Source of the DNA: CAWBCI01 sp963787195
Lineage (GTDB): Bacteria > Bacteroidota > Bacteroidia > Bacteroidales > JAGOPY01
Direction of reading: 5' to 3'
Length of the DNA: 64,000 nucleotides
NCBI GenBank assembly: GCA_963787195.1
Contig: CAWBCI010000073.1
Coordinates: forward strand, 1 to 64,000
Shown one piece after another: positions 1 to 8,690 of the stretch (within the stretch, counting starts at the first letter, position 1; every line of letters begins with the position of its first letter). Position numbers and translations under genes: made by a program. The notes under the pieces were generated by a model that worked only from the letters and a program-made list of their open reading frames with translations, did not search any database and was not told where the DNA came from.

Positions 1-11
1 GATGAACTGTG

Positions 12-983
12 TTAAAAAGCAAGTGTTTTTTCATATTTATTATCATAGGAACTCAATTGAGATCCGATGGCAAAAGCTTGCCGCAATAATTTGTTTGCAA
101 TTGCGATTTTTATTACTTTTTCTGGCTTGCCTTTTGCTGATAATCTTTCATACATTGCTATGCACTGATCGTTGTGTCTTTTTGCAGACCACGCACATAA
201 ATAGAGTAATTTCCTTATGTAATTATTTCCCATTTTTGTGATATGACCCTTGCCTTTTACGCTCGTTCCTGATTCAAAAATTCTCGGGGCTAAACCCACA
301 TAAGCTGACAACTTTTTGATATCATCAAATTTCTTAAAATTGTTTGTTATAGCAATCAAAATAATAGCTGTTTTTGTTCCAATTCCTGGAATAGTCTTTA
401 AGGCATTAAATGTCTCTTTATAGTGCTGATTAATTATTTCAAGCATTCTTGCTTCCAGTTTTGCAATTTTCATCTTAATTGTCTTTAGAAGTGCTCTGAG
501 CTCCTTCATAACTTCTATATCATTATCCGGAATTTTCAAAAATGCTTCTATCTGATTGTTAATCATGGTGGAGTGTTTATGCAAACCTTCAATAGCTGTA
601 TGAATCTGATGAAGTTGCATAATATGATTTTCGCTTGGTTGCCAAACTACTGGCTTCTCAGATTGTCCATATAAAGCAATCATCTTTGCATCTTTCTTAT
701 CCGTTTTTGCCTTAACCATTCTCATTCTTACAAAATGCTTGATCTGTAAAGGATTTACGACAGATAGCCGAATACCGTGATGAAATAAATAATAGGCCAG
801 AAAAAGGTAATAAGGTCCCGTGGCTTCCATTACACACAGATCTCCAAAATCAACAATCTTCATTAATTGTTTGAATCCTTTGCTATCATTTGTAAACTTG
901 AAATAAACAAACTTTTCATCTTTTTGCTGAAAAGCAGCATCAAAACTTTCTTTTGAAATGTCAATTCCTATAACTTTGCACAT
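12..983 (-). CDS. IS110-family transposase (DEDD recombinase)
   Basis: A 323-residue recombinase that moves the element through a circular intermediate, guided in this family by an element-encoded bridge RNA. The N-terminal RuvC-like DEDD domain shows D8 (GIDIS), E53 (MEATGP) and D95/D98 (KTDKKDAK). A coiled region spans about 125-190. The C-terminal Tnp2 domain starts near TIPGIG (197-202) and holds the SGTSVKGKG segment (238-246) with the family's catalytic serine, followed by ITKMGN. The length is normal for the family and the frame is intact, so it may be active. The stop codon sits 12 bases from the window edge. Confidence 0.95.
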   Translation of the reverse strand: MCKVIGIDISKESFDAAFQQKDEKFVYFKFTNDSKGFKQLMKIVDFGDLCVMEATGPYYLFLAYYLFHHGIRLSVVNPLQIKHFVRMRMVKAKTDKKDAKMIALYGQSEKPVVWQPSENHIMQLHQIHTAIEGLHKHSTMINNQIEAFLKIPDNDIEVMKELRALLKTIKMKIAKLEARMLEIINQHYKETFNALKTIPGIGTKTAIILIAITNNFKKFDDIKKLSAYVGLAPRIFESGTSVKGKGHITKMGNNYIRKLLYLCAWSAKRHNDQCIAMYERLSAKGKPEKVIKIAIANKLLRQAFAIGSQLSSYDNKYEKTLAF

Positions 984-998
984 AACGTAGTATTTTAT

Positions 999-1163
999 AT
1001 CAGAAGGATTCTACTGTGTCTTATCAATCCTAAATACAGGCTCTGATCGCCTAATGAACTGTTCAAGATTATGGTAGAAGGAGAAAGGGACTAGCATCCC
1101 GAACTGGTTTCATAACCGAATGACGAGCAATAGTCTTTCTCTTTCTCCTCTTTTCCTTCTGAT
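999..1163 (-). ncRNA. Candidate IS110 bridge RNA in transposase leader
   Basis: The region upstream of the transposase, on the same strand, is rich in pairing. ATCAGAAGGA (999-1008) pairs perfectly with 1154-1163. GGAGAAAG near 1080-1087 pairs with CTTTCTCC at 1141-1148, and AAAG/ACTA (1084-1094, GG bulge) pairs with TAGTCTTT at about 1131-1138. Inside this stem lie CATCCC (1095-1100) and ATGACG (1120-1125), flanking a small hairpin GGTT-TCAT-AACC (1106-1117). This matches the known layout of a target-binding loop. The two 6-mers match the two sides of GGGATGACG in the insertion-site repeat. Exact RNA ends and the donor loop were not resolved; ATCCTA at 1027-1032 matches the element end across 1218-1223 and might be a donor guide. 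Confidence 0.6.
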
Positions 1164-1219
1164 GGTTTAACAATATTCAAACTTAAGGATTTCAATTTTT
1201 AGTTGAATTTGCAAACATA

Positions 1220-1384
1220 GGATGACGGTGAATCTTGCATTAAAAAAAAGCGGCGCGGCACACATTATAAATCTTCACGGGGTGCCGCGCCGCTTTTTCT
1301 TTACTACCCTGATGCTCGTCATCCCGGCGCAGGCCGGGATCTGACAGCGGGAAACAGAAAAAGATTGCACGACTGAACTGACGA
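1220..1384. repeat. Intergenic palindromic repeat, copy 1 (interrupted by IS110)
   Basis: About 165 bp nearly identical to 7883-8073. It holds a perfect 17-bp inverted repeat (1245-1261 with 1282-1298) of GC-rich sequence bounded by A and T runs, which would act as a terminator in either direction. It is followed by a REP-like palindrome containing CGTCATCCCGGCGCAGG. The short open frame over this copy is only a repeat read-through and is not a gene. Confidence 0.85.
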
Positions 1385-1417
1385 TTTCTTACTGCTGACT
1401 GCCGACTGACGACCACC

Positions 1418-2050
1418 CTACTTTCTCCCAAAATCCGCCGGGATCTCTCCCCAGTATTCAGTTTGCCACTTTATAACCTGATTCGGATAGTCGTTTTCTT
1501 TAAGCCAGATTATCGCACGGTCAACCAGATCAAACAGGCTTGCATTTCGGGCACTTCTCTCCAGCTTTGTTTTTATAGCTTTGTCTTTCAGCCACTTGAG
1601 CGCTGTTTTAGAATCCGTGTAAACCGGAAGTTTCGAGTTCTTCTTTTTTAAGTAGGCCAGGGCATGCACTATTGCAAGGAATTCACCTATATTCACCGTT
1701 CCCTGTGGAAAGGGCCCCTGGTGGAAAATCTCCAGCCTGGCCCGTGTATCGACCCCCCTGTATTCCAAAATTCCGGGGTTCCCGCTACAGGCAGCATCCA
1801 CACAGATGCTGTCGATTATGGGCCTTCCGGCTTTCAAAACCTGCTCGGGAGTCATCGCGGCTTTGGGGGATGCTTTACCCAAATATTGACGATAATCTGA
1901 ACGGATCGCCTTCCGGGCCGTCTCAAGGTCTTCAAATGCTTTGTAAACCGCCCCCTCATAGCCCTTCACCTGTCGTTCGCATTCCTTCCAGCTATCATAT
2001 ATTCCCGGTTCTACACCTGCCCAGACTACGTAATATTTCTTTTTCCCCAT
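1418..2050 (-). CDS. rnhA: Ribonuclease HI with N-terminal viroplasmin-like domain
   Basis: Cleaves the RNA strand of RNA-DNA hybrids in replication and repair. The start at MGKKKYYVVW (2050) is chosen because family members begin this way; an in-frame ATG 21 bases upstream is less likely. Residues 1-50 form the caulimovirus viroplasmin/RNase HI N-terminal hybrid-binding domain (YYVVWAG, GIYDSW, YKAF). The RNase H fold follows, with catalytic D85 (CVDAACSGNPG), E123 (NIGEFLAIVHAL), D146 (YTDSKTA) and D206 (PADFG). The length of 210 residues is normal. No operon partner is apparent. Confidence 0.93.
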   Translation of the reverse strand: MGKKKYYVVWAGVEPGIYDSWKECERQVKGYEGAVYKAFEDLETARKAIRSDYRQYLGKASPKAAMTPEQVLKAGRPIIDSICVDAACSGNPGILEYRGVDTRARLEIFHQGPFPQGTVNIGEFLAIVHALAYLKKKNSKLPVYTDSKTALKWLKDKAIKTKLERSARNASLFDLVDRAIIWLKENDYPNQVIKWQTEYWGEIPADFGRK

Positions 2051-2142
2051 CTGATATCGTTTGTACTGCAAAAATATCCATTTTGTCCTTGCTGAGACAG
2101 TTCTTCCTTGTTTAGCCTCTCCTCTTAAACCTATCTTCTTTG

Positions 2143-2150
2143 TATATTTG
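2143..2150 (+). promoter_or_regulatory. -7 box of the gldH-like gene
   Basis: TATATTTG is a perfect Bacteroidota -7 box (TAnnTTTG), 21 bases before the ATG at 2172. No convincing -33 TTG lies at the usual distance. Confidence 0.5.
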
Positions 2151-2171
2151 TCTGAGAAATAGAATTAATCC

Positions 2172-2633
2172 ATGAAGAAATTCGGAATTGTACTGGTCCT
2201 TTCCATGCTGATCCTGTCTTCCTGCGGTCACCGGAAAGTCTTTGAAAGTTATACTAAAATACCCAATCTTGCCTGGAACCGTTTCAGTCCGGTAAAATTT
2301 GAATTTCCGGTAGAGGATACGGTGGAAGGATATGAACTAACTTTGGTTGTAAGGCATATGACAGAAATACCTTACCACCTCCTGGATATAGAATCAGCCA
2401 TTTATGCTCCCGACGGGGAGGTGAGGATCAAAGATTCAAGAATACGCGTTAAGGACAATGAGGGCAAATTGCTCGGTGATGGAATGGGAGACCTCTGGGA
2501 TGTAAAATATACTCTTCATAAAGATCTTAAATTCAATGCTAAAGGGCTGTGCACCGTTGAAATCAGCAGCCGTATGTCACAACTGGATGTAATCGGTATT
2601 ATTGAAATTGGGCTGATAGTAAAGAAAAATTAA
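2172..2633 (+). CDS. gldH: GldH-like gliding-motility lipoprotein
   Basis: A 153-residue lipoprotein with a short signal peptide and lipobox LSSC (Cys18), so it is expected to be anchored in an envelope membrane. The mature part has the pattern I associate with GldH: an aromatic NLAWNRFSPVKFEF segment, an RHMTEIPYHLLDIE stretch, and a GDGMGDLWD motif near 107. In flavobacteria GldH is needed for gliding and type IX secretion, and many non-gliding Bacteroidota keep a copy. The gene converges on ribF with a 7-bp gap. The family call rests on pattern recognition only. Confidence 0.7.
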   Translation: MKKFGIVLVLSMLILSSCGHRKVFESYTKIPNLAWNRFSPVKFEFPVEDTVEGYELTLVVRHMTEIPYHLLDIESAIYAPDGEVRIKDSRIRVKDNEGKLLGDGMGDLWDVKYTLHKDLKFNAKGLCTVEISSRMSQLDVIGIIEIGLIVKKN

Positions 2634-2640
2634 GCCTCAC

Positions 2641-3567
2641 TCATTTCAGCAGGTCCAGGGTCCTTGCCTTGTCATTGAAAAGCTGTTCCCTCAGTGCCGA
2701 GAGGTTCTCGAATTTAACTTCTTCCCTTATCCTGTCTATAAAATAAATGCTAATCCAGTCCCCGTATATCTCTTCATCAAAATCAAAAATATTCACCTCT
2801 ATAGTCAAAGCACCTTTATCAATGGTCGGACGATAGCCAATGTTTCCCATCCCTTTGTAAATATGTCCATTCCATCCCACCTTACAGGCATAAACCCCTA
2901 CAGCGGAAATAAGCTTATATGCATCATCAACCTCTATATTGGCCGTTGGAAAGCCGATAGTATGACCGATACGGTTTCCATGAACCACTATCCCCGAAAT
3001 TGAATAATCGTATCCCAGGAGCTTATTGGCCAGCTTCAGGTCTCCCTCGATGAGGGCTTTCCTTATCTTGGTAGAACTTACCGGAATATCATCGATCATT
3101 CTCGCCTGCGCCTCGGTCACTTCAAAACCAAATTTACGACCAAGGCCTTTCAATTCATTAAAACCTCCCAGACGGTCCTTTCCGAAATGATGATCATAAC
3201 CCACTATCAATTCATGGGTATGGATCTTTTCAACAAGGTACCTCTTCACGAATTCATTGGACGAGAGATTGGAAAATTCTTTGGTGAAAGGAATAATAAT
3301 GAGGTGATCTATGCCGTATTCACCGATAAGTTCATATTTTTTTTCCTGTGTATTGATGAATTTCAGGCTTTTACTGTCGCTGTGCAGCACTAAACGCGGA
3401 TGAGGATAAAAGGTGATAACGACCGTTTCACCTTTAATGGCTTTTGCTCTTTCCGCCATCATATCAAATATTTTGCGATGCCCCAGATGGACCCCGTCAA
3501 AGGTTCCTATGGTAACCACAGCATTTTTTGCTTCCCCGAATGATTCTATGCCATTGTAAATCTTCAC
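2641..3567 (-). CDS. ribF: Bifunctional riboflavin kinase / FAD synthetase
   Basis: Makes FMN from riboflavin and ATP, then FAD from FMN and ATP. The N-terminal nucleotidyltransferase domain shows GTFDGVHLGH (21-30) and GYDHHFGK near 123. The STKIR segment is at about 165. The C-terminal flavokinase domain shows GNRIGHTIGFPTAN (197-210), the GMGNIGYRPT stretch, and the conserved glutamate in LTIEVNIFDF. The length of 308 residues is standard. It lies 12 bp downstream of asd on the same strand, so the two may be co-transcribed. Confidence 0.95.
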   Translation of the reverse strand: MKIYNGIESFGEAKNAVVTIGTFDGVHLGHRKIFDMMAERAKAIKGETVVITFYPHPRLVLHSDSKSLKFINTQEKKYELIGEYGIDHLIIIPFTKEFSNLSSNEFVKRYLVEKIHTHELIVGYDHHFGKDRLGGFNELKGLGRKFGFEVTEAQARMIDDIPVSSTKIRKALIEGDLKLANKLLGYDYSISGIVVHGNRIGHTIGFPTANIEVDDAYKLISAVGVYACKVGWNGHIYKGMGNIGYRPTIDKGALTIEVNIFDFDEEIYGDWISIYFIDRIREEVKFENLSALREQLFNDKARTLDLLK

Positions 3568-3578
3568 CCTTAAGTCGA

Positions 3579-4574
3579 TTAACTATTTAATAAATCTTTT
3601 TCAAGAAGATATTCGGCTATCTGGACAGCATTGGTGGCGGCACCTTTCCGCAGATTGTCAGATACTACCCATAAATTCAATCCGTTTGGCAGGGTCTTGT
3701 CCCGCCTTATCCTCCCCACAAAAACTTCATCCATACCCTGAACCAGCAAAGGCATGGGATAAATCCCCTTGCGGAAATCATCCAGGACCTTGATACCCGG
3801 AGTATTTTCAAGCATTTTTCGAATATCTCCCAGTTCAAAGGGCCTTTCCATTTCCAGGTTCACCGCTTCGGAATGCCCGCCATAAACCGGCACCCTTACT
3901 ACAGTTGCTGTTACAAGTATGGATTCGTCCCGAAGTATTTTGCGTGTTTCGAAACCGAGTTTTTCCTCCTCCGTGGTATATCCCTCTTCACCAGCCTCCC
4001 CTCCAAAGGGAATCAGGTTAAGATCGATGGTATGGGGATAAAACTTCACTGAATCTATCCCCTGCCTTTCATTCTGCAATTGCAGCATCCCTTTAGCCCC
4101 GCTCCCGGTCACCGACTGGTAAGTGGAGACCACGACCCTTTTCACCTTGTATTTTCTGTGAATGGGGTCCATGGCCATTACCATTTGTATGGTTGAACAA
4201 TTGGGATTCGAGATTATTTTATGCTCTTTTCTAAGAATGTCGGAATTGATCTCGGGAACAATAAGGGGAATTTCAGTATTTTTTCTCCAGGCTGATGAAT
4301 TGTCGATGACCGTGGTTCCAGCCTTTGCAAATTCCGGGGCCCAGCTTTTGGATACGGCCCCTCCCGCTGAAAATAAAGCGATATCCGGTCTTTTCTTAAG
4401 AGCTTCATTTAAAGTGATGACCTTGCATTCCTTCCCATTGAACATGACCTTACGGCCGGCAGATGCGTCGGATGCCACAGGGATAAACTCATCGGCTTTA
4501 AACCGGTGTTCCTCCAATACCTTGATCATTTCACGGCCCACCAGGCCGGTAGCTCCGACTATCGCAATTTTCAT
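3579..4574 (-). CDS. asd: Aspartate-semialdehyde dehydrogenase
   Basis: NADPH-dependent reduction of aspartyl phosphate to aspartate semialdehyde, the branch point to lysine/diaminopimelate, threonine and methionine. The N-terminal nucleotide-binding loop is GATGLVG (7-13). The catalytic cysteine is C126 in SNPNCSTIQ. Near the C-terminus are the GGHSEAVNLE and RRDKTLPNGLNLWVVSDN segments. I start at ATG 4574 rather than the TTG at 4589, because a good -7 box at 4598-4605 would put the transcript start close to that TTG. The length of 331 is typical. Confidence 0.94.
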   Translation of the reverse strand: MKIAIVGATGLVGREMIKVLEEHRFKADEFIPVASDASAGRKVMFNGKECKVITLNEALKKRPDIALFSAGGAVSKSWAPEFAKAGTTVIDNSSAWRKNTEIPLIVPEINSDILRKEHKIISNPNCSTIQMVMAMDPIHRKYKVKRVVVSTYQSVTGSGAKGMLQLQNERQGIDSVKFYPHTIDLNLIPFGGEAGEEGYTTEEEKLGFETRKILRDESILVTATVVRVPVYGGHSEAVNLEMERPFELGDIRKMLENTPGIKVLDDFRKGIYPMPLLVQGMDEVFVGRIRRDKTLPNGLNLWVVSDNLRKGAATNAVQIAEYLLEKDLLNS

Positions 4575-4597
4575 GGCTGATTGTTTCAAAAGCTCTG

Positions 4598-4605
4598 CAA
4601 AAGTA
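4598..4605 (-). promoter_or_regulatory. -7 box of asd
   Basis: On the minus strand this reads TACTTTTG, a match to TAnnTTTG, 23 bases before ATG 4574. No clear -33 TTG is present. Confidence 0.45.
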
Positions 4606-4746
4606 ATGATTTTAGATTAAATCTATTTGGAATCTTAAGCCTATGATTACAAGCTTAAATGGCAAGCTTAAGTTGTCAGTAAAAAAAATACCCTTTCCGA
4701 CAGGTATATATTTTTTTTAAGAGGATCAATAAGGAAAAACAAAGCG

Positions 4747-7179
4747 ATGAAGAAAATATTTTTTTGGATTCTTTTAATTTTTCCGGGATGGGTTTTTACA
4801 CAAGTGGAAGATGATTTTTCAGACGGGGATCTCACATCCGGGCCATCCTGGCAAGGTGACCTTGAGCAATTTCGCATAAGCAGTTCTTCGGCAGTGCCGG
4901 AAGAGCTTAGGCCAGCCCTGCAGCTATATTCGGAAGGCTCTGATACTTCATTCCTGGTCACTGAAAACAGTTTTTTCAATCTTATGCAGTGGAATTGCTG
5001 GCTGAAGATTTCTTTCAATTCATCTTCGAATAATAATGCCCGTATTTATCTAATATCGGATAAAGCCTGGCTGGAAGGACCTTTGAATGGCTATTACATT
5101 CAAACCGGCGGCACCGACGACAGTGTCTGGTTCTGCCGTCAGGACAGTCTTCTGAGCACTCCCCTACTATGTTTCGAACATGCTTATACAGGGAATTCAA
5201 CAAACAGCCTGAGGATAAAAGTGACGCGTGACAGCACAGGACTCTGGAAATTCTATTCAGATCCTCTTGGCGGAAACGGACTTCTGGCCGAAGGCCAAAT
5301 AATTGAAAACACTTATAAGAACAATGAGTATTTCGGTCTCTTCTGCAAATATTCCTCATCCAACAGCAGTAAATTTTATTTTGATGATATTTATGCCGGC
5401 CCCTTGATCATCGACAGCATCCCTCCTGAACTTATAAAAGCATCCGTCACAGATTCCTCTGAACTGCGGCTTGTCTTTTCCGAAAACCTTGATCCGTCAA
5501 GTCTTTCCAATATTTATAATTATTATTTGAATGAAGGAATGGGAAATCCTTTAAGGGCTGATCCTGGAGAAAATTCATCCATTGTCAATCTTGTTTTTTC
5601 AGGATTTTTTGAAGAAGGAAAAAGCTATATCCTGACTATATCCGGGATAAGCGATCCTGCAGGTAATATCAGTGATTCCATTTATACCGATATCATTTAC
5701 TATCAGATAAGACCTTATGATATTGTGATAAACGAGATCATGGCCGATCCGCTTCCCGAGGTCGGACTTGGCCCCTTTGAATACCTGGAGCTGTTCAATA
5801 CCAGTCCTTTCCCGATTGAACTGGAGGGATGGGAATTGATCACCGGAAGCGCGGAACATAGCTTCCCTGATATTTCCATCCTTCCGGAATCTTACCTGGT
5901 GATCACTTCCGAAGAGGCAGCAGGAGCCTTTTCAATTTTCTGTAAAGCAATTGGATTCAGCTCTTTCGGTATTTCCAATTCGGGGCAGGAAATAAGTCTT
6001 CTGGATGATAAAGGAAACATTATCAGCACCGTGGATTTTTCAACGGATTGGTACGGAGGAAGTGAAAAGGCTGAAGGAGGCTGGTCACTGGAGCTAGCCG
6101 ATCCTTATCATCCCTGCATGGACGAAGGGAATTGGGCTGCTTCGGGAGATCCTCACGGGGGAAGTCCGGGAAGTCAGAATTATAATTTACGTGAATTTGA
6201 TGCCGGACAAGGTATAGAGAAGATCTGCTGCCTGGATGAATATAGCCTTGAAGTGCGTTTTAAGCAAAAGATGGATAGCCTGAGTTTAAGGGATGTTTCG
6301 AATTACCGTTTTGCCGGAGGGCCGGGTGATCCTGTCGATTTAAGTATCATAGGTCCTGATTATCGTTCTGTTATTATTTATTTTGAAGATAAAATATTGC
6401 CGGGAACGAACTATAGCATTGAGGTGAATACCAATATCCTTAATTGTATTCAGCAGGAAAGCGGCATATTGATGGAAGGAATATTCGGATTGACTTCGGA
6501 GGCAGTTCCTTTCGATATAGTACTGAATGAGATCCTTTTCAATCCCCTGGGAGATGGTAAAGATTTCGTAGAGATATACAACCGGTCGGACAAGATAATC
6601 GACCTGGGGGAGATCTATATAGCTTCAGTAAAGGAAACGGCCCCGAACCCGCCGGATACTTCGCTGGTGAAGATAGCAGAGGGCTGCTTTCCTCTTTTCC
6701 CCGGTCAATACCTCGCCATCAGTTCTGATCCTTCCAAAGTCAGGGAACAATACTTTAGTTCCGACCCCGAAGCCCTGCTCAAAGTTTCCTCCCTTCCGGC
6801 TTTCAATAATGATAAAGGTTGTGTTTTATTGCTTGATGTATCCCGAAACATAATCGATGGAATGCATTATACAGAAGCAATGCAGTATCCTCTCCTGCAT
6901 TCATTCGAGGGCGTTTCACTCGAAAAACTGCATTACGACCGCCTGGGCGATGATCCATTGAACTGGCATTCGGCTTCGGAAATGTGTGGCTTCGGAACGC
7001 CCGGACTGGAAAACTCTCAGTTCACGGCAGGTTCAGCTGAAGGGCAAGCCCTGGATGCAGCTCCTACGGTGTTTTCACCAAACGGAGACGGAATTAACGA
7101 TGTACTTTCAGTAACATGCAAATTCCAAGGAAGGAGGAAGGCAGGGCAGCATACTCATATTCGATGCATCAGGCAATAA
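4747..7179 (+). CDS. Secreted LTD protein with gliding/T9SS-type C-terminus, frameshifted near the end
   Basis: An 810-residue secreted protein of unknown role. It has a signal peptide (about 1-19), an N-terminal concanavalin-like region (FSDGDLTSGPSWQGD onward), an Ig-like SbsA-type segment near 220-315 (DSIPPEL, LRLVFSENL), a first lamin-tail domain near 322 (YDIVINEIMADP), a second Ig-like segment near 490, and a second lamin-tail domain near 590 (FDIVLNEILFNP, FVEIYN). At about 775 a sorting-type domain begins (FSPNGDGIND). The reading frame is lost around 7121-7138, giving a false tail and stop at 7179; the real domain continues in another frame to 7357. Without that domain the product would probably not be sorted to the surface. 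Confidence 0.85.
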   Translation: MKKIFFWILLIFPGWVFTQVEDDFSDGDLTSGPSWQGDLEQFRISSSSAVPEELRPALQLYSEGSDTSFLVTENSFFNLMQWNCWLKISFNSSSNNNARIYLISDKAWLEGPLNGYYIQTGGTDDSVWFCRQDSLLSTPLLCFEHAYTGNSTNSLRIKVTRDSTGLWKFYSDPLGGNGLLAEGQIIENTYKNNEYFGLFCKYSSSNSSKFYFDDIYAGPLIIDSIPPELIKASVTDSSELRLVFSENLDPSSLSNIYNYYLNEGMGNPLRADPGENSSIVNLVFSGFFEEGKSYILTISGISDPAGNISDSIYTDIIYYQIRPYDIVINEIMADPLPEVGLGPFEYLELFNTSPFPIELEGWELITGSAEHSFPDISILPESYLVITSEEAAGAFSIFCKAIGFSSFGISNSGQEISLLDDKGNIISTVDFSTDWYGGSEKAEGGWSLELADPYHPCMDEGNWAASGDPHGGSPGSQNYNLREFDAGQGIEKICCLDEYSLEVRFKQKMDSLSLRDVSNYRFAGGPGDPVDLSIIGPDYRSVIIYFEDKILPGTNYSIEVNTNILNCIQQESGILMEGIFGLTSEAVPFDIVLNEILFNPLGDGKDFVEIYNRSDKIIDLGEIYIASVKETAPNPPDTSLVKIAEGCFPLFPGQYLAISSDPSKVREQYFSSDPEALLKVSSLPAFNNDKGCVLLLDVSRNIIDGMHYTEAMQYPLLHSFEGVSLEKLHYDRLGDDPLNWHSASEMCGFGTPGLENSQFTAGSAEGQALDAAPTVFSPNGDGINDVLSVTCKFQGRRKAGQHTHIRCIRQ

Positions 7180-7357
7180 AGTCCGGACCCTGGTCAATAA
7201 CCAGCTTTTCGGGACTTCGGAAGTGTTTTACTGGGACGGATTGAACGATCGGCATGAGCGGGCCGTGCAGGGAATCTATATTATTTTCCTGGAACTTTTT
7301 AATCTTGAAGGAAAGACTTTTAAGAGTAAAAAAGCTGTGGCACTCAGTTCCCACTAG
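7136..7357 (+). pseudogene. Out-of-frame remainder of the LTD protein's C-terminal domain
   Basis: In the +1 frame relative to the gene at 4747, this stretch encodes GRQGSILIFDASGNKVRTLV, then a WDG motif and a GIYIIFLELFNLEG strand, and ends at TAG 7355-7357. Joined to FSPNGDGINDVL it completes the FlgD-like/type IX-associated C-terminal domain seen in this phylum. The purine-rich run at 7129-7141 is the likely indel site. It may be a real mutation or a sequencing indel. Confidence 0.75.
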
Positions 7358-7515
7358 GGGAAATAACAAATACCAAATTCCAAAAGACAAATAAATTTCA
7401 AATGACAAAAATCAAATAAATTTCAAATGACAAAAATCAAATAAATTCCAAATGACAAAAATCAAATTCCAGATAAATTTCAAAAAGTCAAATACCAAAT
7501 ATGATTCTGGATTGG

Positions 7516-7626
7516 AGGTGCAGCGCACCGACAATATTTGTAGATATATGCCAATCCAACATTAACAAGAGGTGCAGAGCACCGTTAATATAAAGCTGAT
7601 GACACTTCTTAAATAAATAACAAATA
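7516..7626. repeat. GGTGC-palindrome repeat pair, copy 1
   Basis: About 110 bp similar to 8364-8474. Each copy has two short palindromes in a BIME-like arrangement: GGTGCAGCGCACC, then GGTGCAGAGCACC about 50 bp later. The copies share flanking words (ACAATATTTGTAG, GATGACA, CTTAAATAAATAACAAA). Function unknown; no RAYT transposase is in the window. Confidence 0.75.
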
Positions 7627-7882
7627 GCAAAAATCAAACCCGCTATGTATGATCTGGGGAAAAGTGATATGGTGATATGGTGACAAGGTGATAAGGTTTC
7701 TGGATAAAAACCTTATTTTCATTCCATAAACCTTAGTAACAGGAAATCCCCCCTAAAGTTCCACGGAGGTGAAATTTGAAATTGTATATTGAATATATGC
7801 TATTTTATAAGTAAGGCCATTGCTATCCATTAACATGCTAATTACTTCTCTGCATCTTGCTATGAGATCCCTGCCTTCGCAG

Positions 7883-8073
7883 GGATGACGGTGAATCTTG
7901 CATAAAAGAAAAGCGGCGCGGCACACATTATAAATCTTCACGGGGTGCCGCGCCGCTTTTTCTTAATCACCCTGATGCTCGTCATCCCGGCGCAGGCCGG
8001 GAAACGTCATCCCGGCGCAGGCCGGGATCTGACGGCGGGAAACAGAAAAAGATTCCACGACTGAACTGACGAC
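7883..8073. repeat. Intergenic palindromic repeat, copy 2 (uninterrupted)
   Basis: Nearly identical to 1220-1384, with one REP-like unit duplicated in tandem (two CATCCCGGCGCAGGCCGGG at 7982 and 8008). The GC-rich inverted repeat is at 7909-7924 and 7945-7960. Immediately upstream the empty-site sequence CCCTGCCTTCGCAGGGATGACG (7869-7890) is intact, which shows where the IS110 entered the other copy. Confidence 0.85.
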
Positions 8074-8146
8074 TGCAGATTCACGATTCACGACTTCATC
8101 TCAGTCCTGGGATTTTTTATTTGGAATTTACCCTTTAGGTATTAAT

Positions 8147-8189
8147 CTTGCAAATTGTAATATACATTTTGTAAATTACAATTTGCAAG
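8147..8189. repeat. 15-bp perfect inverted repeat
   Basis: CTTGCAAATTGTAAT at 8147-8161 is the exact reverse complement of 8175-8189, with a 13-nt A/T-rich loop. No T-run follows, so it is not an obvious terminator. It could be a dimer-binding site or a remnant element end. Confidence 0.6.
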
Positions 8190-8363
8190 ATATAACTTGA
8201 CAAATCAATCGAATCCTCCGCCCTCCTGAGAACTGTCATACAGTCCCTCAACAACGTCAACTTCAACTTTTCAGGCGCTGGATGCAAAGAAGCTGAGAAA
8301 TTCCAAATAACAAATAACAAATAAATTTCAAAAAGTCAAATACCAAATTAGCTCATGAATTGT

Positions 8364-8474
8364 AGGTGCAGCGCACCGACAATATTTGTAGAAATTAGCC
8401 ACCCTAATATTAAAAAGAGGTGCAGAGCACCGCTAATATTATGCCGATGACAATTCTTAAATAAATAACAAATT
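8364..8474. repeat. GGTGC-palindrome repeat pair, copy 2
   Basis: Second copy of the element at 7516-7626, in the same orientation, with both GGTGC...GCACC palindromes conserved and point differences between them. Confidence 0.75.
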
Positions 8475-8690
8475 CCAAATTCCAAAAATCAAACCTTATT
8501 TACCTTATTTGTAAGCTTTGCAAATCTTTAGCTTATAGCCACAACCTGGCCCGATCCCCCGGGAAAGGCACCATAACTCCAAGAATTACCAAAAACCATT
8601 AACCACTATACCACTAACTATTAACATTTTCCACTAATAACAAATACCCAACACCCAATAACATTTTTGAATTTTGTTATTTGGAATTTT

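Larger units (their letters stand above)
1..1219 (-). mobile_element. IS110-family insertion sequence, cut by the window start
   Basis: The element comprises a DEDD transposase gene and about 236 nt of non-coding leader upstream of it. The upstream end is placed at about 1219 because sequence from 1220 onward is shared with a second repeat copy at 7883, while sequence before 1220 is not. The other end lies beyond position 1. No terminal inverted repeats are apparent, as expected for IS110. The element is inserted inside a palindromic intergenic repeat; the uninterrupted version is at about 7860-8075. Confidence 0.85.
7358..8690. other. 1.3-kb gene-free interval rich in repeats and low-complexity tracts
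   Basis: No supported gene. It holds short motifs repeated with variation (CAAATGACAAAAATCAAAT-like tracts at 7360-7500 and 8300-8480, a GTGATATG tandem at 7667-7698), the paired GGTGC repeats, the second palindromic repeat copy and a 15-bp inverted repeat, each listed separately. Similar tracts made of 'ataccaaattcc' and 'cccaataccc' words occur at 9650-9780 and 27930-28025. Confidence 0.7.

Noticed and set aside
1240..1431. Frame over the palindromic repeat; a similar one at 7753-7941
   Set aside because: Both end in the same peptide because they read the same repeat; no promoter or family support.
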